A stretch of 64,000 nucleotides of DNA, from NCBI RefSeq assembly GCF_002803065.1, contig NZ_NNBL01000002.1:248001-312000 (forward strand). Direction: 5' to 3'. A model generated the notes under the pieces. The model searched no databases and had not been told where the DNA came from. It saw only the letters and a list, made by a program, of their open reading frames with translations. Shown here one piece after another: positions 44,394-52,631 of the stretch. Positions within the stretch are counted from its first letter, which is position 1; every line of letters begins with the position of its first letter. Source of the DNA: Streptomyces sp. CB01635 (lineage in GTDB: Bacteria; Actinomycetota; Actinomycetes; Streptomycetales; Streptomycetaceae). The translations under genes were made by a program, and so were the position numbers.

Positions 44394-46148
44394 CTACGCC
44401 GACTCCCGCCACCTGTTCGTGATCGGCAGGCGGCGGTCCTTGCCGAACCCCTTTGCCGAGATCTTCGTGCCCGGCGGGTACTGGCGCCTCTTGTACTCCG
44501 CCGTGTCCACCATCCGCAGCGTCCTTGTCACCAGGTCCGCGTCGAACCCGGCCGCCACGATCGCGTCCGCGCCCCTGTCCCGGTCCACGTACAGCTCCAG
44601 GATCGCGTCCAGCACCGGGTAGTCCGGCAGCGAGTCCGTGTCCACCTGGTCCGGGCGCAGCTCCGCGCTCGGCGGCTTCGTGATCGAGTTCTCCGGGATC
44701 GGGGGAGTCTGACCGCGCTCCGCCGCCGCCCGGTTGCGCCACTCGGCCAGCCGGAAGACCGACGTCTTGTACACGTCCTTGATCGGGCCGTACGCGCCGA
44801 CCGAGTCGCCGTACAGCGTCGAATAGCCCACCGCCAGCTCGGACTTGTTGCCCGGCGCGAGCACGATGTGGCCCTCCTGGTTGGACACCGCCATCAGCAT
44901 CGTGCCGCGCAGCCTCGACTGGAGGTTCTCCTCCGCGAGGCCCGTCAGGCCCAGCGACCCCATGTATGCGTCGAACATCGGCTCGATCGGCACCGTACGG
45001 AAGTTGAGGCCCGTTCGGTCTGCCAGCTCCGCCGCGTCGCCCTTCGAGTGGTCCGAGGAGTACTTCGACGGCATCGCGATGCCGTACACGTTCTGTGCGC
45101 CCAGCGCGTCGCACGCGATCGCCGCCGTCAGCGCCGAGTCGATGCCGCCCGACAGGCCGATCAGTACCGAGCGGAAGCCGTTCTTCGCGGCGTAGGCGCG
45201 CAGGCCCACGACCAGCGCCGAGTAGACCTCCTCGTCGTCGTCCAGGCGGTCCGCGTAGCCGCCCGTCAGCTCCGGCTCGTACGCCGGGACGTGATCCTCG
45301 GAGATCGTCAGGTGGTCGATGCGCAGGCCGTCGTCGACCGTCCCCGTCGGAGCCTCCGGCTTCGCCGCCGGGAGGTCCAGGTCCAGGACCACGCAACCCT
45401 CCGCGAACTGGGGTGCCCTGGCCACCACTTCGCCCGCGGCGTCCACCACGATCGAGTCGCCGTCGAAGACGAGCTCGTCCTGGCCGCCGATGGTGGCGAC
45501 GTACGCCAGCGTGCAGCCCGCCTCCTGGGCGCGCTTGCGCACCAGGTCCAGGCGCGTGTCGTCCTTGTTCTGCTCGTACGGCGACGCGTTGATCGAGATC
45601 AGGAGGCCGGCGCCGGCGCTTCGGGTGGCCGGGACGCGGCCGCCGTCCTGCCAGAGGTCTTCGCAGATGGCGAGCGCCACGTCGATTCCGCGTACGCGGA
45701 TCACGGGCATCGTGTCGCCCGGCACGAAGTAGCGGAACTCGTCGAAGACGCCGTAGTTCGGGAGGTGGTGCTTGGCGAACGTCAGGGCGACCCGGCCGTT
45801 GTGCAGGACCGCGGCGGCGTTCTGGGGGGCGCCTGCGGGCTGGCCGTACTTGGGCTGGGCCTTCTCCGAGCGGTCCAGATAGCCGACGATCACGGGGAGG
45901 TCGCCGTGGCCCTCGTCGGCGAGGCGCCTGGCCAGGGCCGTCAGTCCCTGGCGGGATGCCTCGACGAAGGACTCGCGCAGGGCGAGGTCCTCGACCGGGT
46001 AGCCGGTCAGGACCATCTCGGGGAACGCGACCAGGTGCGCTCCCTGTTCGGCGGAGTGCTTGGTCCAGCGGATGATCGCCTCGGCGTTCCCGGCGAGATC
46101 TCCGACGGTCGAGTCGATCTGATTCAGGGCGAGACGTAGTTGAGGCAC
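44394..46148 (-). CDS. nadE: Glutamine-dependent NAD+ synthetase
   Basis: 584 residues. The N-terminal nitrilase-type glutaminase (about 1-270) shows E in FPEMVLTGYP, K in FAKHHLPNYGV and C in LAICEDLW; the C-terminal synthetase (about 300-584) has the PP-loop GLSGGIDSAL and PGNKSELAVGYSTLYGD. It amidates nicotinate adenine dinucleotide with glutamine ammonia. GTG start. The region before it holds copy B of the inverted repeat. Confidence 0.96.
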   Translation of the reverse strand: MPQLRLALNQIDSTVGDLAGNAEAIIRWTKHSAEQGAHLVAFPEMVLTGYPVEDLALRESFVEASRQGLTALARRLADEGHGDLPVIVGYLDRSEKAQPKYGQPAGAPQNAAAVLHNGRVALTFAKHHLPNYGVFDEFRYFVPGDTMPVIRVRGIDVALAICEDLWQDGGRVPATRSAGAGLLISINASPYEQNKDDTRLDLVRKRAQEAGCTLAYVATIGGQDELVFDGDSIVVDAAGEVVARAPQFAEGCVVLDLDLPAAKPEAPTGTVDDGLRIDHLTISEDHVPAYEPELTGGYADRLDDDEEVYSALVVGLRAYAAKNGFRSVLIGLSGGIDSALTAAIACDALGAQNVYGIAMPSKYSSDHSKGDAAELADRTGLNFRTVPIEPMFDAYMGSLGLTGLAEENLQSRLRGTMLMAVSNQEGHIVLAPGNKSELAVGYSTLYGDSVGAYGPIKDVYKTSVFRLAEWRNRAAAERGQTPPIPENSITKPPSAELRPDQVDTDSLPDYPVLDAILELYVDRDRGADAIVAAGFDADLVTRTLRMVDTAEYKRRQYPPGTKISAKGFGKDRRLPITNRWRESA

Positions 46149-46310
46149 GGGGTCAGTTTAATCGTCTGACTGACGCGATGTCCTCTCGGACCGGGGAGTG
46201 GAGGGGGGTGGGTCTCGCTCGGTCCTCGGGTGCCGGCTGTCGTCGGGCGTTGTGTTGTCGGGTGCGGGCTCGGTGCGATTTCGGGTGTGGGCTAGGCAGG
46301 TGCGTTTTTG
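46149..46310. other. Spacer with diverged flank of copy B
   Basis: GGTGCGGGCTCGGTG-like units recur (46261, 46311), partly matching the flank of copy A in reverse. No gene seen; the nadE promoter must lie here or in the repeat. Confidence 0.45.
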
Positions 46311-46557
46311 GGTGCGGGCTCGGTGTGGGCTCGTCAGGTGCGTTTTTGGGTGCGGGGCCGCGGGGGCATGTACGTGCTCGCTGTTCTACGGGTGCACGTC
46401 AGCCGGCTGATTGCCTGTGCGTGGTGCTGGTGGCTGCGCGCGCACATGCCCCCACGTCCCCTCCCGTTTCGTCGGCGTCTCACGGCCGGTGGGACTTCGC
46501 TGTCTCCGGCCAAGTTTCGTACGCGGCCGAATGCCCGGTGGGACTACCTGTCTTCGG
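46311..46557 (+). repeat. Copy B of the 247-bp inverted intergenic repeat
   Basis: Matches the reverse complement of 28726-28972 with one difference (46516). GGGGGCATGT (46362-46371) pairs with ACATGCCCCC (46444-46453); inside are ACGTGC/GCACGT arms and CAGCCGGCTG. It lies 19 bp after the LacI-family stop and 162 bp before nadE. The short frames inside do not resemble a protein. Confidence 0.92.
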
Positions 46558-46575
46558 TCAGGTCTCGTACGGCGC

Positions 46576-47622
46576 TCAGTGGCGGTGGGGGCGGACGCTG
46601 TCTCTGATCACTATGTGCGTGCCCAGGAGGTGGCGTTGCTGGCCCGGGCGGGACGTGCCTGTCAGGGCCAGTCTTACGGCCGTGCGGCCCATTTCCGCTG
46701 CCGGGATGTGCACCGTGGTGAGGCCGGGGGTGATGTCTGCTGCCACCGGGTCGTCGTTGTAGCCGACCACCGAGATGTCCTCGGGGACCCGTAGGCCCGC
46801 CTCCGCCAGTGCGCGGATCGCCGCTGCTGCCACGCGGTCGTCGCCCGCGAAGACAGCCGTGAAGTCCGGCTTGCCGTTGCACTTGTCCAGCAGGTCGCGC
46901 ATTGCCTCGTAGCCGTGGTGCTGGCCGAAGCCGATGCCGTGCAGGATCGCGTCCGAGCGGGGGACGCCGTGGTCGTTCAGGGCTCTGAGGTAGCCCGTTA
47001 CCCGGGCCTCGCCCGTGGTGTTGCCCGGCTGGTATCCGATCATCGCGATCTTCCGGTGGCCGGCGCCCAGGAGGTGGCTCGTTATCGCGTGTGCGCCCGC
47101 GCCGTTGTCGTACTCCACCACGAGTGCGGGCACGTCGGGTGCCGGTGCCGGTCTGCCGCACAGGACCAGGCGCGAGCCCGCCGCCGCGAGTGCTTCCGCG
47201 TAGTGCGCCATTCGCTCGCGGTACTCGTCGTCCTCGATGACCCCGCCCACCAGGACCACGGCCTCCGCCGCCTGTTCCCGCATCATCTGGACCAGCGCCA
47301 GTTCGCGGGCCGGGTCGCCGCCCGTCGAGCAGACCAGGGTGAGTCTGTTGTGCTGGGCCGCTTCCATCTCCACGCCCTGCGCCACAGCCGCGTAGAACGA
47401 GCTGACCACGTCGAACATCAGGACCGCGATCGTCTTGCGTCCGGCGCCGGCGAGGGCTCGGGCGTGCGCGTTGACCACGTAGTCCAGGTCCTTGACCGCT
47501 CTTTGGACCTTGGCGCGCGAGGCCGCCGACGTCGGGTAGTTGCCCGCCAGGACCCGCGAAACAGTCGCGACCGAGACGCCCGCGCGCGCGGCCACATCAC
47601 GGATGGTGACCCGCTCACCCAC
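46576..47622 (-). CDS. LacI family transcriptional regulator
   Basis: 348 residues. The DNA-binding domain is ERVTIRDVAARAGVSVATVSRVLAGNY (residues 3-29), followed by a hinge and a sugar-binding core with FDVVSSFYAAVAQGVE and VFAGDDRVAAAAIRAL near 270. It is last in line behind the Lpl-type ABC transporter genes, 73 bp after a strong hairpin. The likely operators are the GTAACCG sites in front of the transporter, dehydrogenase and beta-helix genes. Start is GTG. Confidence 0.93.
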   Translation of the reverse strand: MGERVTIRDVAARAGVSVATVSRVLAGNYPTSAASRAKVQRAVKDLDYVVNAHARALAGAGRKTIAVLMFDVVSSFYAAVAQGVEMEAAQHNRLTLVCSTGGDPARELALVQMMREQAAEAVVLVGGVIEDDEYRERMAHYAEALAAAGSRLVLCGRPAPAPDVPALVVEYDNGAGAHAITSHLLGAGHRKIAMIGYQPGNTTGEARVTGYLRALNDHGVPRSDAILHGIGFGQHHGYEAMRDLLDKCNGKPDFTAVFAGDDRVAAAAIRALAEAGLRVPEDISVVGYNDDPVAADITPGLTTVHIPAAEMGRTAVRLALTGTSRPGQQRHLLGTHIVIRDSVRPHRH

Positions 47623-47645
47623 TGTTGTCTCTCCTCAACTCGCCT

Positions 47646-47673
47646 GTCCGGGGCGGGCGATGCCGCCCCGGAC
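47646..47673 (-). terminator. Hairpin between the binding-protein and LacI genes
   Basis: GTCCGGGGCGG (47646-47656) pairs perfectly with CCGCCCCGGAC (47663-47673). It lies after the solute-binding protein stop and may partly separate the lacI-type gene from the transporter transcript. Confidence 0.7.
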
Positions 47674-47695
47674 CATCATGGACGATGCCATACGT

Positions 47696-49348
47696 TCAGT
47701 GCGCCGCCTCGTACTCCTTGGCGAATTCCTCCAGCGCCTGCTGTCCGCCCTGGTTGAGCCACTTCTTGTACACGGCGTCCCAGTCGGAGACCTTCCGGCG
47801 GCCGGTGACCGTGGCCGTCACGCCGTCGCTGATGATCTGGTCGAGCGTCGCGCCCTGCTTGTTGTACGTGTCCGACTGCAGACCCCAGCGGTCGTTCGGC
47901 ACCATCATCGGGATCACCTTCTGCTGCCACGCGTGGAGGCGTTCGATGATGTCCCCGTAGCCCGGCGCGTACAGGACCTGCGGTGCGTCGCTCAGGTACA
48001 CGAACGGCAGGTTCACCTTCGACTCGACGAGGCCGAGGGGAGTCGCGATCGGGTTGTTGTCCTTGTCCCGCTTGAAGTGCGTTCCCTCCAGGCCGAAGTG
48101 GACCAGCTCGTACTCCTCGGTGCCGAACGGCGAAGCCAGGTAGTCGAGGATCCGCAGCATCATCTTCACGCGGTCCTTCGATGCTTTCTTGATCACCGTG
48201 TAGCCGAAGATGCCCTGCGACTGCTGGTAGCCCGGTGTGGTGTCTTTGGGGGTGTAGGGGACCAGTGCGTCCAGGTCGAAGGCGTTCTTGATGCCTTGCG
48301 CCGAGCCGGGGTAGGAGAGGAAGCCGTCCGTCATGGAGAGGACCGTGCCGTTCCAGAACTGCGTCTTCAGGTCCACCTGCGAGACGGATGTCGCCTCCGG
48401 GTAGTACACGCCGGCCTTGCGCAGGTTCGACATGAACTCGAGCGTGGTCTTGAACTCGTCCGTGCTCGCGAAGAACGTCGCCTTGTTGTCCTTGATGCGC
48501 CACTGGTTCGGCGCCCCGTGCCACGTGGCGTGCGTCTTGAAGCCGAAGTACGCGGTTGACGAGGCGCCCAGGGCCCACTTCTTGGCTGTTGTTGCTTCCT
48601 TCGCCATTGCTGTGAAGTCGTCGGCGGACATGCCAGGCTTGTAGCCCGCCTTCGTGAACGCCTGGCCGTTGAAGTACATCGTGTCCTGCGGCTTCGGGCG
48701 CTCCACCGGGACTCCGAAGATCCGGCCCGAGATCCGGCCCATGCCCTGCCAGGCGTACGTCGGGATGCCCGCCAGGTTCGGGTAGTCCTTCACCGCGTCG
48801 CCCGACAGGTACTCGGTGAGGTCCTCGCAGCGGGACTTCACGAACTGCGCCTCGCGCGGCAGGACGTAGCCGCCGCCGATGTTGATGATGTCCGGCAGGT
48901 CGTCGCCCGCGAACAGCGTCGCCATCTTCGTGCGGAAGTCCGCGTCCGGGACCACGGTGAACTCGACGTCCACGCCCAGCGCTTCGTTGATCGCCGCCCA
49001 CAGCTTGTTCTGCGCCGCCGGCTTCGGGGGTGTGCCGTAGGTGATGGAGAGGACCTTGATCTTCTCCTTGCCCGTGCCGGGCTTCTCCGCGACGGCCTTG
49101 ACCAGCTTCGCGGGGTAGGTGGTGTAGCCCGCCTGGACGCCCTCCGCGGTGGCCGCCAGGTCCGGCTTCGCGCCGGTGGCGGGGGTGTACGTCGGCCACG
49201 CGGCCGCCTTCTTACCCGCGTTGGAGACCGAGCCGCCGCCACCCGAGTCGGTGGAACAGGCGGTGAGGAAGGACGGGGCGGCCAGGGCGGCGCCGCCGAC
49301 GGCTATGGAACGCAGCAGGGTGCGACGCGACATCGAGGAACCGGACAC
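47696..49348 (-). CDS. Extracellular solute-binding lipoprotein (LplA-like, carbohydrate)
   Basis: 550 residues. A signal with twin arginines (SRRTLLRSIAVGGAALA) ends at lipobox LTAC (about residue 31), so it is an exported lipoprotein possibly using Tat. The long family-1-like binding fold includes KSRCEDLTEYLSGDAVKDY near 165 and a long C terminus, the size of LplA-type proteins for oligosaccharides. It works with the two permeases; the ATPase, as in related systems, would be a shared MsiK-type protein encoded elsewhere. Confidence 0.92.
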   Translation of the reverse strand: MSGSSMSRRTLLRSIAVGGAALAAPSFLTACSTDSGGGGSVSNAGKKAAAWPTYTPATGAKPDLAATAEGVQAGYTTYPAKLVKAVAEKPGTGKEKIKVLSITYGTPPKPAAQNKLWAAINEALGVDVEFTVVPDADFRTKMATLFAGDDLPDIINIGGGYVLPREAQFVKSRCEDLTEYLSGDAVKDYPNLAGIPTYAWQGMGRISGRIFGVPVERPKPQDTMYFNGQAFTKAGYKPGMSADDFTAMAKEATTAKKWALGASSTAYFGFKTHATWHGAPNQWRIKDNKATFFASTDEFKTTLEFMSNLRKAGVYYPEATSVSQVDLKTQFWNGTVLSMTDGFLSYPGSAQGIKNAFDLDALVPYTPKDTTPGYQQSQGIFGYTVIKKASKDRVKMMLRILDYLASPFGTEEYELVHFGLEGTHFKRDKDNNPIATPLGLVESKVNLPFVYLSDAPQVLYAPGYGDIIERLHAWQQKVIPMMVPNDRWGLQSDTYNKQGATLDQIISDGVTATVTGRRKVSDWDAVYKKWLNQGGQQALEEFAKEYEAAH

Positions 49349-49382
49349 GTGAGTGGACCCTTCGGGAAAGGTGGGCAGCTGG

Positions 49383-50291
49383 CTAGCTTTTGACGGCGCC
49401 GGTGAGCACGCCCTTGGTGAAGTACTTCTGGAGGAACGGGTAGACGAGGAGGATCGGGACGGTGGCGATCACCAGGACCGCCATCTGCGTCGTCTGCGGG
49501 GCCGAGACCATGCCGGCCTCACTGAGACCCGTGTCGCTGATCTGCGCGCCGCCGATCACATAGGTGCGCAGGACCTGGGAGAGCGGCCAGTGGTCGGACT
49601 CCAGGTAGATCGAGGCGTTGAACCAGGCGTTCCAGTAGCTCACCGCGTAGAACAGGCCGACCACCGCGAGGGCCGCCTTGGACAGCGGGAGCACGATCCG
49701 CCAGAACACCGTCCAGTCGCCCGCCCCGTCCAGGCGCGCCGCCTCGTACAGCTCCTCCGGTATTCCCTGGAAGAAGCCCCGCAGGACCACCAGGTTGAAG
49801 ACGTTGATCAGGACGGGGGCTATCAGGGCCGCGTACATGTTCTGCAGGCCCAGGCCCTTGACCAGGAGGAACGCCGGGATCATGCCAGGGGGGAAGAGGA
49901 ACGTGAAGAGGATGACGAGGAGGACCGGTTTGCCTCCCAGGACTCCTGGGCGGCTGAGTGCGTAGGCCAGGAATGATGTGCATGCCAGGGACGCCAGGGT
50001 GCCTGTCAGCGTTACGCCGATGCTTACGCCCAGCGCCTTGGTGACTATCCCGCCGCTGAGGATGTTGCGATACGCCCGCAGGGTTGGGTCCGTGGGCCAC
50101 AGGACCCAGCCGCCGTTGGCCACTACCTCTTTGTTCGAGGCCAGTGACGTGGAGATGATCACCAGGAACGGGATCAGGACCAGGGCCAGGACGACTGATA
50201 TCGCGACCGCTTTGGCTGCCTGGGTGGCGGGTCTGGGGTTTTCCTTCCACGCCGGACGCGTGGGGGTCTTGGGGTGCGTGGTTGTGGTCAT
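49383..50291 (-). CDS. Carbohydrate ABC transporter permease (LplC-like)
   Basis: 302 residues, six membrane segments, with the EAA loop EELYEAARLDGAGDWTVFWRIVLPLSK near residue 195. Forms the channel with the LplB-like partner. Its ATG overlaps the partner stop (ATGA). 34 bp separate it from the binding-protein gene, all one operon. Confidence 0.93.
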   Translation of the reverse strand: MTTTTHPKTPTRPAWKENPRPATQAAKAVAISVVLALVLIPFLVIISTSLASNKEVVANGGWVLWPTDPTLRAYRNILSGGIVTKALGVSIGVTLTGTLASLACTSFLAYALSRPGVLGGKPVLLVILFTFLFPPGMIPAFLLVKGLGLQNMYAALIAPVLINVFNLVVLRGFFQGIPEELYEAARLDGAGDWTVFWRIVLPLSKAALAVVGLFYAVSYWNAWFNASIYLESDHWPLSQVLRTYVIGGAQISDTGLSEAGMVSAPQTTQMAVLVIATVPILLVYPFLQKYFTKGVLTGAVKS

Positions 50292-51283
50292 TTGTAGATC
50301 CCCTGTTCGCCCAGCTTGTGCGCCACCCGGTTCGCCGTGAAGACGAGCACCGCGCCCACCACGCCCTTGAACAGGCCCGCCGCTGCCGCGTATCCGGTGT
50401 CCCCGCCGACGATTCCCTGCCAGAACACGAAGGTGTCCAGGACCTCGCCCACCTCCGGGCCCACCGACTGGCGCTGGAGCAGCATCTGTTCGAAGCCGAC
50501 CGACAGGATGTCGCCGAGCCGCATGATCAGGAGCAGCACGATGATCGGGCGGATGGACGGCAGCGTGACGTGCCAGAAGCGGCGCCAGGGGCCCGCGCCG
50601 TCGATCGCCGCCGCCTCGTACTGCTGCTCGTCGACCTGCATCAGCGCCGCGAGGAAGATGATCGTGCCCCAGCCGGCGTCCTTCCAGACCACCTCGGCCA
50701 CCACCAGCGGACGGTACGCGTCCGGGTTGCCGATGATGTCGACCGTGTGGATCCCCGAGTCGCCCAGGAACGAGTTCAACAAGCCTGTGTCGGACAGGAC
50801 TTGCTGGAACAGCGCCACCACGATCACCCAGGACAGGAAGTGCGGCAGATAGACCACCGACTGCACGAAGCGGCGCAGGAAGTCCGACGTCAGGCTGTGC
50901 AGGAGCAGGGCGATGGCCAGGGGGATGGGGAAGAAGAACGTCAGCTGGAGCACCGCTATGTAGAAGGTGTTCCACGTCGCGTGCCAGAAGTCGGCGTCGC
51001 CGAACATCCGGGTGAAGTTCTCGAAGCCCACCCAAGGGCTCGCCCAGAGGCCGTCGAACGGGACGTACTCCTTGAACGCCACGGCGTTGCCGACGAAGGC
51101 GCCGTAGTGGAACAGCAGGAAGTAGGCCAGGCCCGGGACCATGAGCAGCAGGAAGGTGCGGCTGCTCCGAAACCGTTTCCCGAAGCCGTCCTGCCTGAGT
51201 TTGCGCGTATTTGACCCGCTGCCCGAGGTGCCGGGGGGCTTCACCGCCTCGGTCTCGGGCCTGTCCTTCGCCACCGTGGGCAC
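50288..51283 (-). CDS. Carbohydrate ABC transporter permease (LplB-like)
   Basis: 331 residues, six membrane segments. EAA loop: QQYEAAAIDGAGPWRRFWHVTLPSI near residue 220. First gene of the transporter operon; GTG 51283 follows GGAGGGG by 6 bases. The promoter TTGACC-17-TAGATT and an operator inside its spacer lie 36-64 bp upstream. Confidence 0.92.
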   Translation of the reverse strand: MPTVAKDRPETEAVKPPGTSGSGSNTRKLRQDGFGKRFRSSRTFLLLMVPGLAYFLLFHYGAFVGNAVAFKEYVPFDGLWASPWVGFENFTRMFGDADFWHATWNTFYIAVLQLTFFFPIPLAIALLLHSLTSDFLRRFVQSVVYLPHFLSWVIVVALFQQVLSDTGLLNSFLGDSGIHTVDIIGNPDAYRPLVVAEVVWKDAGWGTIIFLAALMQVDEQQYEAAAIDGAGPWRRFWHVTLPSIRPIIVLLLIMRLGDILSVGFEQMLLQRQSVGPEVGEVLDTFVFWQGIVGGDTGYAAAAGLFKGVVGAVLVFTANRVAHKLGEQGIYK

Positions 51284-51318
51284 GGAAACCCCTCCGTCGT
51301 TGGAACAAGGTGAGCGGG

Positions 51319-51347
51319 AATCTAAAACGGTTACTACGCCGGGTCAA
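51319..51347 (-). promoter_or_regulatory. Promoter and LacI-type operator of the Lpl operon
   Basis: On the minus strand TTGACC (51342-51347), a 17-bp spacer and TAGATT (51319-51324). The spacer contains GTAACCGTTTTA, so a bound repressor would block RNA polymerase. Confidence 0.75.
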
Positions 51348-51368
51348 CCCCCTTGTCTCCCCGATCTC

Positions 51369-51424
51369 TTGACCATCTCTCAGCGTTGGGCCTAGCCTCC
51401 TGGCATCTTGAGGTAACCGGTTAC
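51369..51424 (+). promoter_or_regulatory. Promoter and perfect operator before the dehydrogenase gene
   Basis: TTGACC (51369-51374), 18-bp spacer, TAGCCT (51393-51398). The perfect palindrome GTAACCGGTTAC (51413-51424) follows the expected transcription start, a LacI-family roadblock position. Confidence 0.75.
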
Positions 51425-51454
51425 TAGAGATCTGCAGCTGGAGGGTGGTAGCGC

Positions 51455-52462
51455 GTGGCAGCACACCGACCGATCGCGGCACTGGCCATGGACGCCGAGG
51501 TGCTCGACCGGGTCATCCCGTCGGACCTGCGGCAACGGCTCGGGCGGTGCGCCGACCTCGCGCCCGTTCCGCTGACCGGGCCGCTCGGCACCCCCGAGGC
51601 CCGCGCGGTCCTCTCCGGAGTCGAGGTGCTGATCACCGGCTGGGGCTGCCCGCAGCTCACCTCGGACGTTCTGGCGCACGCGCCCCGGCTCCGCGCCGTC
51701 GTGCACGCCGCCGGATCGGTCAAGCCCGTCGTCTCGGACGCCCTGTGGGAGCGGCCCGGCATCACCGTGTCCTCCGCCGCCGACGCCAACGCGGGTCCCG
51801 TCGTCGCCTTCACGCTCGCCGCGATCACCTTCGCCGCGAAGAAGGCGCTGCCCGTCGCCGCCCGCTACTCCGGCGGCTGGCCCGGCTTCACCGCGCGCGA
51901 GGGCGCCGACGGTCGCGTCGTCGGGATCATCGGCGCCTCCCGCATCGGCCGGCGCGTGATGGCAGGGCTGCGCGCCTCGGATGCGGGGTATCGGATCCTG
52001 CTCACCGATCCGTACGTCAGTGAAGGCGATGCCGCCGCGCTCGGCGTTGAGCTCGTCGAGCTGTCCGAGCTCTGCCGGCGCAGCTCCATCGTGAGCGTGC
52101 ACGCGCCTCAACTGCCCGAGACACGTGGGTTGCTGGGGGAGGAGATGCTGAAACTCGTGGCTGACGGTGGTGTCGTTGTGAACACTGCTCGGGGGTCGCT
52201 CGTCGACACCGAGGCGCTCGCTCGTGAGTGCGCCTCGGGCCGGCTTGATGCATTTCTCGATGTCACCGACCCCGAACCGCTGCCTGCCGGGCACCCGTTG
52301 CTCACCCTTCCCAACGTCCTGGTCACCCCGCACATGGCGGGCGCGCAGGGCAGCGAGGTGCGCCGGCTGGGGTTGTACGCGGTGGAGGAGGCCGAGCGGT
52401 TCGCGCGCGGTGAGGAGCTGCTCGGGCGGCTTTCGCGGGGGGATCTTTCGCGGCTCGCCTGA
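51455..52462 (+). CDS. D-2-hydroxyacid dehydrogenase (NAD-dependent)
   Basis: 335 residues. NAD-binding loop VGIIGASRIGRRV near 155, catalytic R in NTARGSLVDTEAL near 245, E in LDVTDPEPLP near 272 and H in VTPHMAGAQG near 295. It would reduce a 2-keto acid or oxidise the matching hydroxyacid. Under the same predicted operator as the oligosaccharide transporter and divergent from it, so it may process a product of the imported sugar. GTG start with GGAGGGTGG upstream. Confidence 0.9.
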   Translation: MAAHRPIAALAMDAEVLDRVIPSDLRQRLGRCADLAPVPLTGPLGTPEARAVLSGVEVLITGWGCPQLTSDVLAHAPRLRAVVHAAGSVKPVVSDALWERPGITVSSAADANAGPVVAFTLAAITFAAKKALPVAARYSGGWPGFTAREGADGRVVGIIGASRIGRRVMAGLRASDAGYRILLTDPYVSEGDAAALGVELVELSELCRRSSIVSVHAPQLPETRGLLGEEMLKLVADGGVVVNTARGSLVDTEALARECASGRLDAFLDVTDPEPLPAGHPLLTLPNVLVTPHMAGAQGSEVRRLGLYAVEEAERFARGEELLGRLSRGDLSRLA

Positions 52463-52543
52463 GGGGCGGCGGCCGGGGTGTCGGGAGTGGGGTGTCGGCA
52501 GTGGGGCGGGGGTGTCCGGGGGGTGGGGGTGCGTCTTGTGAAT

Positions 52544-52572
52544 GTAACCGTTTCCCGTCAGGGGCATTGACC
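52544..52572 (+). promoter_or_regulatory. Operator and tentative -35 before the beta-helix gene
   Basis: GTAACCGTTTCC (52544-52555) resembles the other two operators of the locus. TTGACC (52567-52572) may be a -35; the best -10 (GGTACT, 52593) is 20 bp away, so the promoter assignment is weak. Confidence 0.55.
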
Positions 52573-52631
52573 TCAACCGCCTTGCTGGGCACGGTACTTG
52601 CCGAACGCCTCTCCTATCCCCAGGAGCAAGA

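Noticed and set aside
28660..46575. Composite transposon
   Set aside because: The inverted repeats suggest one, but no transposase, terminal inverted repeat or target duplication is visible and the enclosed genes are mostly core Streptomyces genes.
46338..46610. Short frames inside the inverted repeat (for example MYVLAVLRVHVSRLIACAW)
   Set aside because: No ribosome site and poor codon bias, and the same bases are better explained as structured non-coding sequence; the conservation is at nucleotide level.
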